Origin: Bolinopsis microptera
Taxonomy: Eukaryota; Ctenophora; Tentaculata; Lobata; Bolinopsidae
NCBI RefSeq assembly: GCF_026151205.1
Contig: NC_087076.1
Coordinates: forward strand, 20,453,919-20,517,918
Reading direction: 5' to 3'
DNA: 64,000 nt
Shown: piece after piece, positions 34,330 through 46,166 of the stretch
Layout of the letters: each line of letters starts with the position of its first letter
Numbering within the stretch: position 1 is the first letter of the stretch
Notes under the pieces: model-generated
Told to the model about the DNA's origin: nothing
The model's input: the letters and a program-made list of their open reading frames with translations, nothing else
Databases searched by the model: none
Position numbers and translations under genes: made by a program

Positions 34330-36588
34330 TTAAGTCTGGGTGGTCAGAGGAGTGTTGACTGGACTCAAAACATCATACTTAATATATCGTCCAACGTTTC
34401 TAGCGTCAATTTTCGCCTTCAATCCCCTCATTTTCTCCGTCATCCGTTGCATGCACGCCTCCTGCTCAGGAGAAACAGCCATGTTCTCTCCAAAAATGCC
34501 AAGTTTGTTCTCTCCAGGTGAGTCGAGGTAGAATCTCTCAATAGGAGAGTACTGTCCCAGGTTATTTGATATGTTCATGGCAATGAAGTGGAGCTCCAAC
34601 ACAGGAAGAGCGTCCAGTATCATATCCATGGTGACCTTTGTATCTTGTTTAGGAGGAGGGAGGGTCATGCACGAGGGGACATTCGGCGGGAAGGTGTAAG
34701 TGGTGAATGTCTGGAAGTTGACCGCGGTATGGAACACAGAGATGTTGACGATGACGCATGTTAGATACTCAACTAGCTGTTCTCTATTGGCCATTGATCG
34801 TGGGAAACCAGCACCGTTTTCGTAGCCATGGAAGCCAAAGTCAACCAAGTCTTTGAAGACGTTCTGAAGCTCAAGATCTTTGACGACGTCTTCATCGGAG
34901 GGGTATGTCAAATTGACCATCTCAGAGACGTATTCACCGATGTATTTCCAGTAATCAAGAGTGTCTTCTTTGTATAAATACTCAGGAATGTCTTTAACAC
35001 CACGTTTTTCAAAGTTCTTTTCTAAATTCAGGTCTGCGTAATCAAAGGTTTGGTAGTAGTTGTGAAGAAGTATCTTCAAACTATCACCTGCTGAGAGGAA
35101 TAGGGCAAAGGCATTTTGATCAGGATTTATCAACACAGCTCTTGCTTGAACATTGACCGGGATTATACCCTGAATGTGGGGCTGCAGTAACCTAAAGATG
35201 GGATGGGCATTTGGCAGGTTTCGGTAAGCTGCTACTGCAAAGATTTCGTTGGTGGCGTGACCTCTAGCGTAGTGGGTGCACAGAGAATATACACCTAGAT
35301 CAGCACACCTAAACCACATTTTGGCGTATAGCCAGGCTAGATGTTCGGGGTCATTCAAATCCGTTATATCAGGACTAGGAGGGGACCACCAAGTTTCAGG
35401 CTCCCCATCAGCTCTGTTTTCTAATCGAATCAGAACAGGAACCAACTTTCCATCATCTCTCTGATACAGAAGACAATCGGCGAGACACACATACCAAGTT
35501 TGTGCTGTTCCGGTCAGCTTTTTGCTGAATGCCCCACCATGAGGGATACCAACTAAGTCGTCGAAGCAAACCTCAAACAAATGTCCTTCTCCTATCACGT
35601 CCTGCACGGATTTATTTTCCAATGCGTGGTCGGGAACTGTTCCTCCAGCCCAGCGTCCCTCCAGGGATGTTACCCTTCTGATGTGCAAAGAGTTGGGGCC
35701 ACACAGCATCTGTCTTCCGAACTCTTCATCCTGACGGAATACTTTGGAAACTTTCAATGCATCAAGGACAAGGTCTTTGGGCCATTCCATTTCATCTGAT
35801 TGCTCTTTCATATAATCTCTGTATTTCTGAAAAGAGTCGGCCTTTTCCTCTTTGTACTTTCCTAAGATTTTTTCCTTTATGTTTGACAAAGCGTTATTTT
35901 TAATCTTTTTCACTCCTTCAGCCCTCAAATCGTTAAAAGCGTCTAATTTCGCTTCCCTAAACTTTAGAAACCTCGGTAGATTGTCATACTCCATGATGTT
36001 CAAGTAACCGGGATAAAAATATTCACTTGATTCATTTTTGAAATCATTCCACTGAACCAAGGAGTGAATGGTTTGCAAATCTTCTTCTCTTGCTTTGATG
36101 ATGAAGTCCTCAGTTTCTTGGTGTTTCAGAGTTCCAGCTCCCTCTCGAACGAGAAAATGTGGCGGGCATCCCAATTCGGCAACAGTAGGGTTTCCTCGCA
36201 TCGGGTTATGAGGGTACACAAAGTTTTTGATGGGGAAACGGTAAGGGTCCCGGTTATACACGATTGTTATTTCCCGTACATACAGAGCATCCTTCACAAG
36301 TTCAAATCTGTTGCTTTCCAAGTCTACTTTAATCAGTTTTGGTACCCCTACATTGGCGGGAAGCCAAAAATCTACCGTCACTGCCCCTTCTGTCATCATC
36401 GGGAAGAGTTCCTTGACTTTAAGGGGTTTGGATTCCGAAGTCTCACATCCAGGGTTAACCGTCAAAATCATCATTCCATCGTCCCATTTCTTGGTTGACT
36501 TCTTGGAAGGAATGTAAGAACCAGTTTGGATGATGAATGTATAGGAAGCTTCTTCTCCTTTGTTTTCTTCAACACCGTTAACTGTCAT
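34330..36588 (-). CDS. PLAT-domain lipoxygenase, intronless
   Basis: 752 residues, close to the usual 660-750 of animal lipoxygenases; such enzymes dioxygenate polyunsaturated fatty acids such as arachidonate, with one non-haem iron. Residues 1-125 form the N-terminal PLAT (C2-like) membrane-binding domain; the rest is the helical catalytic domain. Iron ligands are seen as His439 and His444 (THYARGH), His620 and Asn624 (FHTAVNF). Typical helices are legible as LAWLYAKMWFRCADLGVYSL and NLPNAHPIFRLLQPH. The last residue is Thr752 where animal enzymes normally end in Ile; its carboxylate could still bind iron. The ATG at 36,588 has AAA before it and an in-frame TAG six codons upstream, which fixes the start. 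TATATCTAG just upstream could be a splice acceptor for a 5' UTR exon. The single-exon form may reflect retroposition or intron loss. Regiospecificity (5-, 8-, 12- or 15-) cannot be told. Confidence 0.96.
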   Translation of the reverse strand: MTVNGVEENKGEEASYTFIIQTGSYIPSKKSTKKWDDGMMILTVNPGCETSESKPLKVKELFPMMTEGAVTVDFWLPANVGVPKLIKVDLESNRFELVKDALYVREITIVYNRDPYRFPIKNFVYPHNPMRGNPTVAELGCPPHFLVREGAGTLKHQETEDFIIKAREEDLQTIHSLVQWNDFKNESSEYFYPGYLNIMEYDNLPRFLKFREAKLDAFNDLRAEGVKKIKNNALSNIKEKILGKYKEEKADSFQKYRDYMKEQSDEMEWPKDLVLDALKVSKVFRQDEEFGRQMLCGPNSLHIRRVTSLEGRWAGGTVPDHALENKSVQDVIGEGHLFEVCFDDLVGIPHGGAFSKKLTGTAQTWYVCLADCLLYQRDDGKLVPVLIRLENRADGEPETWWSPPSPDITDLNDPEHLAWLYAKMWFRCADLGVYSLCTHYARGHATNEIFAVAAYRNLPNAHPIFRLLQPHIQGIIPVNVQARAVLINPDQNAFALFLSAGDSLKILLHNYYQTFDYADLNLEKNFEKRGVKDIPEYLYKEDTLDYWKYIGEYVSEMVNLTYPSDEDVVKDLELQNVFKDLVDFGFHGYENGAGFPRSMANREQLVEYLTCVIVNISVFHTAVNFQTFTTYTFPPNVPSCMTLPPPKQDTKVTMDMILDALPVLELHFIAMNISNNLGQYSPIERFYLDSPGENKLGIFGENMAVSPEQEACMQRMTEKMRGLKAKIDARNVGRYIKYDVLSPVNTPLTTQT

Positions 36589-36664
36589 TTTAACGCTCAA
36601 ACTCTAGATATAAACAGGATTAAGTTTAGATTTAGTCAATATTAATTTATTTAGGAATGAAATA

Positions 36665-36818
36665 CAGTAAAACCCCGATTTACCGCGGCCATCTTTTTTC
36701 CCCCAAATAGAGCTTTACGTGTATAATTTAAAAAACAAAACCCCGATTTACCACGAACCCTTATTTACCGCGGATTTTTCCTTTCTCCCAAACTCCGCGG
36801 TAAATCGGGGTTTTACTT
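36665..36818. mobile_element. Tigger/pogo-like MITE, about 154 bp
   Basis: Terminal inverted repeats CAGTAAAACCCCGATTTACC at left and the complement CCGCGGTAAATCGGGGTTTT followed by ACT at right, about 23 bp, with one mismatch at the very end. TA precedes the left end, as expected for a Tc1/mariner-type insertion. The interior repeats CCCCGATTTACC once more. No ORF. CAGT-type ends with CCCCG are usual in pogo/Tigger MITEs. Confidence 0.7.
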
Positions 36819-36819
36819 A

Positions 36820-38500
36820 AATAGGATTATTAATTATACATACATATAACTAGTTACTAGGCACACAGTGACACAGTATAAGTTTGTAATAAAGCAAAGT
36901 GGAAGCAGGTAACAAGGTCTGATAAGGTACAGAAATGAAAATCATTGATTCCATTACAACATCAAGCTTCGAGGATCGGAGGAAACACAATAGGCTCTTT
37001 CCTTATAAATTCTACACTGGGAGAGGTTCAGGTAGTTACTCTAGCTCTCTAGTGAGTGTCCTGCATGTAGCCATACAATTACAAAAGATGGCCGTTTAGG
37101 AACATTCAAGAAGAGAGCAATCATTTGTGCATCAACCTTATTTATGTATTATCTGTATTTACATAATATAGTAATATAATACATTACATGATACATAATA
37201 TATAATATGATAATACAACCGTAACCCTGTCCCTATGGTAAGGGGGAGCTTTCACAATCAGACAATAAAACAAGCCGAGGAATCTCCAGAGATTGGTAAA
37301 TATCTTCAAATCAATGAGTTTGGGGATCAGGGAATATGCTGAGTGGCTCAAAGAGCTTAACAAATACGAATGAGGTAATAGGTTCAGTAGTTACAAGATC
37401 ATGAAGTGTGTGGCTGTTTATACGATGCATTGAGCTCAGATTAAAATGCTTAAGTCAATTTACTGCGATTAATCTGCTCATATTAATTGTTCGATGGAAT
37501 GAAGAAAGTCTAAAACAAAAGTCGGACTTTTAAGATTTTGATTTGGTTAAGAAACTAAATTTAGTATTACTATTAGTGAGCGATCTAAAAACGTAATTTT
37601 CAAAAATGTCTCAAAAATGTCTCATTCGATATATACGGCGATAATAAGGTAACTGAGTTAGTGTATCTATCATACCAGATTGGAAATACAATAAACAACC
37701 AAGCTCGTTATAGAACTAGTGCAGCAACAAAACACTCTGCTTACCACTAAAAATTCTGTCTAAAAGAATGTTATTTTCGTCCCTTTATACCCGATGGGCA
37801 GTGGGCACGTCATCACATAGCGATCTATTACATCAGATAAAGAAGCTCCCAGAATGCAAATTTTACTTCATTCATGCAGTCATAAATATTTCCGCAACTA
37901 CTGCAGCCAGATGAACGACTATAAAGAATTTTATTGTTGTTCCTACATAAAGATGCTCTCAAATGGCAAACTTTAATCTAATCATGAAGACTTTTAGAAT
38001 TTTCTACTGCTAGATAATATGCTAGATTATATTACACAAAACGACCAGCGAATGTGAAGTGCTTGATATGATCGCTTACAGCACGGCTCCGGTGTGTCTA
38101 TACACGTGGTATCCGAGTGACGTAGTCACGAGGTACTGTCACGTGGTATGACCTGTGATAGTTCTTAGCCATTTAGAGGGCTGATACACCCTGATGTATC
38201 AGTGTTTTTTTACTTCCTTCCACTTTTTTACTTCCTTCCACGCTTCAACCTGGAGCTCGCCTGTCACTGATACTTATGAAAATACAGTACGTTTATAACG
38301 GAGGTCACATGAACAACACCAAGCATCCATTGATATGTTAAGAAATCGCCACGTGATACCCAGATGTCCTGCACGCTACCTGTCAGATGGAAGGCCTCTC
38401 ATTGGACAAGGAACACTTTTGAAGGTGTGAAAAATCAGTTTTTCGGTATTTTCGACCTCTTAATTAACTCCAAATTTCAAATTTTTGGCCGCAAACGGTA
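36820..38500. other. Intergenic upstream of lipoxygenase
   Basis: About 1.7 kb, the likely 5' flank of the lipoxygenase gene. AT-rich stretches at 37,140-37,215. Two copies of TTTTTTTACTTCCTTCCAC-like sequence at 38,202-38,241. No gene or clear promoter motif recognised. Confidence 0.45.
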
Positions 38501-38502
38501 AA

Positions 38503-38562
38503 TTATAAAACTGCTGACAAAACTCGTGCCTTCGGCACTCGTTAGGTCAGCAGTTCTATAAC
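38503..38562. repeat. Strong hairpin
   Basis: CTGCTGAC (38,511-38,518) pairs with GTCAGCAG (38,546-38,553). Inside it GTGCC-TTC-GGCAC forms a second stem, and outside TTATAAAA pairs imperfectly with TTCTATAA. A compact hairpin of this kind may be a MITE core or an RNA or DNA structure. Function unknown. Confidence 0.7.
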
Positions 38563-38950
38563 TAACCTTATAGATGTGAACTGTTATGGCTTTTATGATT
38601 TCAGGAATTATCTATATATATAGCGAATCAGCGATACATGCGATCTGCACGACAAATCACATGCAAAACTTTTAAATAAATCTCAACAGACTTAAGATAA
38701 CTTTTATATAATAACAACGATCCCGAGATTCAAAACAGCTTCTAAACTAATTCTGAGGATCTATGCACCAATCTATAAGTGATTAGGATTAAGCGATGGA
38801 ACATAATTTGTCGTTTAAAATGTTGCAACTTGCATGACTAAAGTAAGTATTATCCTGGACAAAGAGTCATGCTACTCTTCACATCTTTACATAATACATA
38901 TAATAATTCTAGCTTCAAGCTATTTATAGATCAATAAATAAGCTTAGTAA
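38563..38950. other. Intergenic, no feature recognised
   Basis: AT-rich sequence, nothing identified. Confidence 0.45.
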
Positions 38951-38955
38951 CCGAA

Positions 38956-39044
38956 GTGCAGAGGACCTATACTAGAGTGCAGAGGACCTAGACAAGAGTG
39001 CAGAGGACCTAGACAAAAGTGCAGAGGACCTAGACAAGAGTGCA
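38956..39044 (+). repeat. 21-bp minisatellite
   Basis: About four copies of AGTGCAGAGGACCTAGACAAG, with the first and last units slightly diverged. Confidence 0.88.
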
Positions 39045-39049
39045 GTTAA

Positions 39050-40660
39050 AAATTAGACATGAGCGACAAACTGAACACTACTGAATTGCCACTTTGCCAT
39101 AGTTAAAACGTTTAGATTTGTGTAAGCTGGCAAGCAACTAGCAAGCTGAGTTCTGTGTGAGTGCCTGCCATTCTGCCAAGTCTAATCTGGCTGCATGCTA
39201 CCGCCCTACAATCTACATGACAGAGCAAGGAGCAAGCAAGTTGCAGGACAGCAAATAAGAAACAAGTAGATATTTTACAATGATTAATGTAATGGAGCTT
39301 TGCTTGTAACTCTGTGAAGGTTCTCTTCGAAGATTGTTTTTTATTTAAAGAATAGTGTCTGTTGAAGGGTTGCAATTGTGTTTCAAGAAGGTTTAATTGT
39401 GTGCCAAAACAACATTAAGCTACGTAATTATAGACTAAAGACTAAAGTTTTCGGGGTGTATGGGAGAAATGTCCTGAAAACTGGAACTGACAGTTCAGAT
39501 GGAAAATTGAAAATCATTGGATCTATCTTGGAAAGGGTCTAATGTGATCCTAATGATAACTAAGTTAACACGTTGCACTAATCTACGGAACTAAACAGCC
39601 AGTAACGGGTAATTACAAAATGGAACTTATTTCAGATCCCTTTATTGGGTCGATCAACAAACAAGTAGGTCAACAAGACAAGGCAGCATGAAATCACAGT
39701 GCTTTTCCCATTCATTTACAATTACAATAATTGTAATAGATTATTATTAAGAAGAACTACCCGAATGCAGCTGTACTCGGCAATAACGACTCAATAATTA
39801 TAAACATCAGCTAATTGGACATTAACTAGTATACAGCCCTTATCCCGAATTCCGAAATACTAGGTATCGAGTAGGTATCGACCTGAAAGCAACCCAGAGA
39901 GATTTGTATATCATTTGAATGTGCTGTGATTGATGTAATTTATCGAAACTTTTTAAAATTCGTAAGCCGTGCGTGAATGCAGAATGGGAAAAGAGAGCGA
40001 CCGATTTCATTCTCGGTATCAATTTGCATTTGCAGACGGTCATTCAAATTAATATCATTTACTTTTGTTTGGGAAAGAGAGACACTGCGGCAGCGATCCA
40101 CTCTACCTAATTATGGGTTTTGGTCAAATTATGATATATAAATTATAAATATCCCTAAAATTAAAGCGTCATTCTGATAGTTATTGTATTGTAATATATT
40201 GAGAGTTATGCATGCAACAATTCACTCAATATGTAATTACTGCTTGCTTCTTTGCATAATACCGTATTCCATATGCCCTATCTAGTGACCATGATTGGCC
40301 AGTACGTGCCTTATGTCCCTTGATTATAATCTGTTTCGTTCTTCATCACTTATGATCTCATTTCATACCTAACATGAACAACCATACTTAGTATTTACGT
40401 CATATACAGAGAAGAGGCTCCTCGGGATATCTTACTATTTATAAAGCGAGACGATATATATAGGTATATAATTGTGGGCGGCGTCGTCTGCTGACAGTGC
40501 TCAATCGGCAAGCCGAGAGCTAGATACAAAATTTTCATTTTGTATAATGTATATAGGTATATATATATATATATCTCAGATAACGATGTTTAATAAATGA
40601 TGCAAAGAATTTCGAAGATCTAATCAACACCGACTTTTAATGTGTAGGAGTACAGCAACG

Positions 40661-40697
<37 letters not shown>

Positions 40698-43080
40698 AAT
40701 TGAAACGACCGGTTGAATCAGACAAATGTTTCAATCATGATACAAAACCATGATATCATCAGTGACAACTGAGGTATAGGAACTAAAATTAAAATTACAA
40801 AGCTAAAAGTTAACATAAATATATTATATATATATACAACTACAAGCGTGTTTGTTTCTCCTTTCAGCAAAGTGCTCGGTAGCTCAACAACAATTTCGAT
40901 GTTTATGGATAACTGAATAAGCTTTGTAAACATGTTCTAGAAAGTCATTATCCAGACCGAAGCAAAAACTTACAGAAACCTGGCGAATGATCGAGAATAT
41001 TCTATCATGATTAAGCTGACTACTAGCAGTAGGAAACTTTCCTACCCCTAGTACTAGTAGTCAGCGGTGCTTAATCAAAACAGAATAGTCTCGAAGTTGT
41101 GCACCACCTGGGGTTTTAAAATGATGAAGTCACTATAGTGAGTAGTACTTAGTAGTCTCCAGACGAAGTACCTGGCGGTATATGTTTCAACTTTGGATGA
41201 TAATGAGAGAGCTAAAGCACCGCAAACATTTTGTTATATTACCTTAGGTTCAACCGTAAATTGTACAACTAGAATGGGACTGCGGTGAACCGTGAATGAC
41301 GATAATTAAATATTGTCCGCTCTTATTATATTTATTCACATAAAGGGCTCAGTCAAGCGACTAGCTGCTGAGTATGTTATTTTTAAATGTTAATTATTAT
41401 TAAAGCATTATGAAGTTGTAAAGCATATAATAAAGCTCAAACTATTATAAATAATAACATACTATAGTACAATCTCAACTTTAAAGAAGCATGCAACTAG
41501 CCTAGCTAAACGATTGGGCAAATGTTGATTAGCCGCACAGAACGTGTTGAACGTTTTTATATATTCCAGTAGCTAAACTGTTGGATAAGTGACATGAAGT
41601 GTTAATTCCTGCCGATTAAGACGACGTATCACATATATTCACCAACAGTTTAGTTGTCTGGGGATCTCAGGTTTAAATGTTCATAAAAATTAAACACCGA
41701 TCGAAGGATATATGGCAGAGTGACAGACTGAGCGCCGCCCAATTGAGCTGCTAAAGATTTAGAGAATACAATAAATGTTATACAAGGTTGAGATAATCAT
41801 GATTTGAACACTATTTCCATTATCTTTTTATTCCTAATCCTATGTATCAATCCTAGATTGTAACAAGTAACTTACGAACTAGAAATACGGTTGCAAGTTC
41901 TGACAGAAGGTGGATGAGGCTATGACCATATTTATGTTATTAATTAATAATTTGTTTGTCCAAAACTCGTCGTGATTAAAGAATGGGGAAAAAAATTCAC
42001 AACTGAATTAATTTTTTGATCTTGCCTCTTTAATAATACTTTTTGCATGATATGGCAAGGTGAAACGAAAGAAGAGGAAGGGTATTATAAATTAAATGGA
42101 ATATCGAACATTTTTCAGAAATATGTTCGCGTCCTTGATGTCGAGCTGATTCGATTAAAATTACATTTTACTTGCATGAGAGGAAATAGTGTGAAAAAGT
42201 GCACATGAATTTAAGTAAAAATCTATAATAGAAGTTCATCCATTTGTGACCAAAGAAACGTCTTAAAAATAGGATATCACTATTGGGCCAATTCAGCGTT
42301 GCAGAACGAAACCATCCATAAGAAGATAACGAAAGTTTCCAACAGGAACTTTTAAATCCTCACCACTCACTTGCTACTCGCTAACATAGAACACATCAAC
42401 CTAAGTATCCAACGATCGGCTGCCATGTCCATTAGCTGCATACATTCTTCAAGCCCTTATATAAATGTAATACCGCCTAAAGGTTAATTCACTTCTCACT
42501 ACCAAATTGACAAAGACTTGCGGAAAATCTTCGGACAACACTTACCTTCAGTATATAGAACGCCTACACAGTTCTATGACATAGATAGAAACCATTGATA
42601 CCTTACCCGATACTGAATAAGCAAACTTATTCATAGCTACAAATTCATAGCTACAGCACTAAATCTATACAAATAGGGTGACTTTGTTGGTAGTGATTGA
42701 GGGTACGGCATTGAGAGACATGCATACGCACTATGAGCGGAATTGGAGTGTAGTGCAGTAGCACATTATTCAAAACTATGTACATATAGATATGTAACTA
42801 TGTATGATATAAACAGACTTAATCCAATGAGGAACACAGGTCAGGGTGGTCATGGTCCGCTTAATATTAACAGAGCTCCCTTGCCTTATATAGCTACCTT
42901 ATCGGACCTTATTTGACCGGAAATTAAATGAACGGAAATAATTATGAACAGACATTAAAATGAACGCTCGAAGACATTCTCTTTTAAATCCGAAGGTCAA
43001 ATATCACGTTCTTTATAAAGTTATAAGTATATCATACTTATAACTTAGTATATGGAACCAATCACAACCACAGCCTTCCG
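39050..43080. other. 4-kb intergenic region with simple repeats
   Basis: No gene recognised. It contains (AT)n at 40,556-40,577 and 40,662-40,696, and an inverted repeat at 41,009-41,077 (GATTAAGC and ACTACTAG at one end, CTAGTAGT and GCTTAATC at the other) that may be a MITE. A copy of the dispersed motif GACAGACTGAGCGCCGCCCA lies at about 41,720-41,740. ORFs are short and lack recognisable domains. Confidence 0.5.
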
Positions 43081-43430
43081 AATGTAGGTAAATATTTTCA
43101 GCTCATAATGATCAACGTAGCATGATACATGAACAAAAGTAGTTTCCAGAAAAACTTTGAAAAAATTTCGATTTAGAAAATGTTCGGTCCGAGTCATTCT
43201 CGATAGGTACTTCGATGGCAGAGCTTCCGCTTCCGAGCTCGTATTGCAAAGGGGTTAAGCCTGCCTTCCGAGATCGCGTTACAAGGAGGAAGCCTAAAGT
43301 CCAAAATCGTATATCGAGGGGTAGGTGCGACTTCGAAAAACCGAAACAATATGTTAGGCTCATAATGATCAGGGTAGCATGAACCGTGGAAAAAATTGAT
43401 TTCCAGGAATCCACTTCCACAAGCATTTCT
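43081..43430. repeat. Diverged direct repeats
   Basis: GCTCATAATGATCAACGTAGCATGA (43,100) recurs at 43,359 with changes, followed in both by GATTTCCAG or TAGTTTCCAG. Between them a roughly 33-bp unit (CTTCCGAGcTCGxxTTxCAAxG) is tandemly doubled at 43,225-43,290. Short minus-strand ORFs overlap but show no domain. Probably an old transposon or decayed duplicate. Confidence 0.5.
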
Positions 43431-43664
43431 TAACCCACTCGTCTGCTGACGTAACATTGTTAGCCAAAAACTTCCCAACTTCCCTAAAACTTAGACACAA
43501 AAACTTAACTTAACATGTGCACGTTCGAGAACAGTAGCAATCATTTTATTCAGTAGCAATCATTTTATCTAGCTTATGCAACGGTTTAAATCGTCTCTTA
43601 TCAGCTGTTTTATCAACTTTAACACAGCACCGTGCTGTACAGCCCGTTTGTTGTACAATTGATA

Positions 43665-44513
43665 ATGGAATTCAACGTAGCAGATCTACACACACAAGAG
43701 GAAGCTTTGCATTCATCAGTGGAAAAAGTTTTAAAAGCTGTCAATACTGCAAATACTGCGAAGAACGCTGTCAATATTGAAAAATTTGAGGAACTGAATC
43801 ATGCAGCACTCATGAAATGTAACAAGGACACGATGGCAAAACTCATTGAGAACTTAACCAAATCACTGATCAGTAACATTGTTTTATGCAAATCTGCAGC
43901 CGGTACCATCGATTATGTTAAGTCAGAACTGATAAAAGTGCAGAGAGAGCAGCTAAAGTCTGTGCAGGAGACTGTTCAAACTGAGATTAAAACGGAGATG
44001 AAGACATGGAGCGAAATTGCCAGAAAAAACTGCGACAATAAAGCTCCAACTTTGAAGACAGTGAAGAAAGCAGTACAGTCTGCTGTTCAAGACGACGCTC
44101 GGAGCAGGAACTTCATCGTCCACGGAGTTCCGGAGGACTACTCCACGTGCCCCGCTGATTTAGCAGATGAAGTACTGGACAAGATTTTGCAACACAATAA
44201 CCACTCTGATGTTGTAGCTGCTAATCGTATCGGTGTGAAGAAACGGGAGGATGGTAGGCCGAGGCCAATCAAAGTGACTATGAATAGTAACGAATCAGTG
44301 AAAGAGGCTCTCTCGAGAGCAAATCATTTGAAAAAGTCCCTCTGTACAACCTACCACAGCTGGTTCGTTGCTCCAGATAGAAACCGAGAGGAACAAGCAA
44401 CACATAAAAAACTCGTAGCTCAATTAAAGGAGAAAATATCTGCTGAACCGTCGAAGTATCACTATATTAACGACGGAAAAGTTTTGAGTGTAGTGAATGC
44501 ATATAAGAGATAA
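43665..44513 (+). CDS. LINE ORF1-like nucleic-acid-binding protein
   Basis: An intact 282-residue frame. Residues 1 to about 130 are charged and helical with coiled-coil character (KVLKAVNTANTAKNAVNIEK, then KSELIKVQREQLKSVQETVQ). From 146 RSRNFIVHGVPED begins an RRM-like domain of the type seen in LINE ORF1 proteins, followed by RIG (188-190) and RPRPIKV (198-204). The C-terminal part has APDRNREE (236-243) and a YHYINDGKVLSV ending. In LINE retrotransposons ORF1 proteins coat the RNA and act as chaperones. No reverse transcriptase frame follows, so the element is incomplete or the ORF moved alone; domestication is possible but not shown. The ATG at 43,665 is the first in frame. A hairpin (ATTGCTGAATAGCAAT) at 44,717-44,732 lies in the 3' flank. 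Confidence 0.75.
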   Translation: MEFNVADLHTQEEALHSSVEKVLKAVNTANTAKNAVNIEKFEELNHAALMKCNKDTMAKLIENLTKSLISNIVLCKSAAGTIDYVKSELIKVQREQLKSVQETVQTEIKTEMKTWSEIARKNCDNKAPTLKTVKKAVQSAVQDDARSRNFIVHGVPEDYSTCPADLADEVLDKILQHNNHSDVVAANRIGVKKREDGRPRPIKVTMNSNESVKEALSRANHLKKSLCTTYHSWFVAPDRNREEQATHKKLVAQLKEKISAEPSKYHYINDGKVLSVVNAYKR

Positions 44514-46166
44514 TTAACTCAGATTAATCTGTTATCTTCTTTGTTGATTTGTGTGCAATTGGGCTGAGTTTAAGAGTTTAGAATAAAGTGCGTGATTTCG
44601 CTGAATTTCAAATTTGGTATAGCAACTCGAAGTGCAGACTTTTTGAGACCTGATGAAGTATGGCCAACGGGATTGTTACTCATATAATTTCCCGTGATGA
44701 TTTTTGGACCATACATTGCTGAATAGCAATCGTGAAGGAAGTCTCACCAGTAGGTTTTATTTAACTAGGCTAAGTTTTCATACGCATATTCTATAGACTA
44801 TACATTTACTTACTATGATTTATTAAAGGTTAATTTCTGCCCGATGGGAGTGAGATATTGTTTGGTGTGCGAATTTTTTGATTTTATAAGTTGACTTGAA
44901 ATCCCTTAAGGGTACCGGCAAAAAAAGCTGGTTTCACAACAACAACTTATAATAAACATATTATGATTTATGGCTAGCAAGAACTGGTTTTTGGCATTTT
45001 TTTTTCGAGAACGTCCTTTATTACCACGTCCTTTATTAACACGTTCATTCAAGGTTTCCCTTTCGTCTCGGACTATAAGCAGAAAGTCGCGTATTTTGAA
45101 GAAACAGTTCTCGAAAACACACTTATCAGTTCTCCTACTCCTAGTTGTATAAATATACATATATAATAGTGGTATCCTAACTAACTAAAAACACAACACA
45201 ATAGATTACTTATCAGTGTTATCATGAATGTTGCAACTAGTTCTGTTTGTACATACACTCGTGGATTGCGGAAATGGTCATAAAATTAATGTTATGTTGA
45301 TCAGATTCAGAGGCAACATAGGTACGGTGGGTGTGGAATCGCACTATTGATCTAATACCGCACTTTTTGGCCCAGAATTTGATGCAGTTATATTAGTCCA
45401 GAAGAATTTTCTGCCAGGCAACCACTAGGCTGAGTTCTTGCCAGATTCTGGGTCATCACCTGTTGTCTGCCACATTCTGTAAGACTCTCAACCTCCAAGT
45501 CTACAGTTACACGACAGCCTAAAATACCAGTTGTGCAGAGTCTGCAGAGTCTACAGACACTGTTTGTTGAGTGTGCAAAACAACCTGCATTATATTCAAC
45601 TAGATAGTCCTGACTGCGTGTAAACGTGTGAACTTGTGTTATATACTTAAACCGTTCAGGTGCACTTCAAAGCCAAGTCAAGTATATACTACCACTTCAG
45701 TCAAGTGTTAACCGTCCACAGCTTGTGCAGGCCACGTGTTATTGAGTATTATTATAGTGTTATACTTATACTTATAGTAGGTGGAGACTTATATTCAAGC
45801 TGGCTGGCTGGCTCTGCACTGTTTGTTTTCGTGGATTGGCTGGCTCATGATTCACCCGAAATGTTGAAAATATTGAGTACCTTTTGTCGAGTTTACAGGT
45901 TTTCTTGCCACCTTGTACGGTAGCACTGTGTTAAGTGAAAAGTTTAGTAACAATAACATTATCACTGTTTTTCCTACTTCCACGATTATTTGGTAAGGTA
46001 GGTGCTGCTTACAAATTATTTCCTTGCTTTAGTTAGTGTTTAAACCGAATTTCACAACACACTTGTTTGATTATCCAACGTTTAACCACATCTCTCCAAA
46101 GTCCAAAGGCAACCACTGAGTAAGTATATCAGTTCTCACAACTGACGGCCTGTTCTCTATTTCCAG
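44514..46166. other. Intergenic, possibly 5' UTR exons of a plus-strand gene
   Basis: No ORF with a recognisable domain. From about 45,420 the sequence is less AT-rich and ends in a splice-like CTCTATTTCCAG before 46,167. It could hold untranslated exons of a gene whose coding start is at 46,190. Confidence 0.35.

Noticed and set aside
34340-36517. Plus-strand ORFs of 62-144 codons inside the lipoxygenase
   Set aside because: Antisense shadows of a gene with clear catalytic motifs on the other strand.
43112-43478. Two overlapping minus-strand ORFs of 94-104 codons
   Set aside because: They cover internal direct repeats, overlap in different frames and show no domain.
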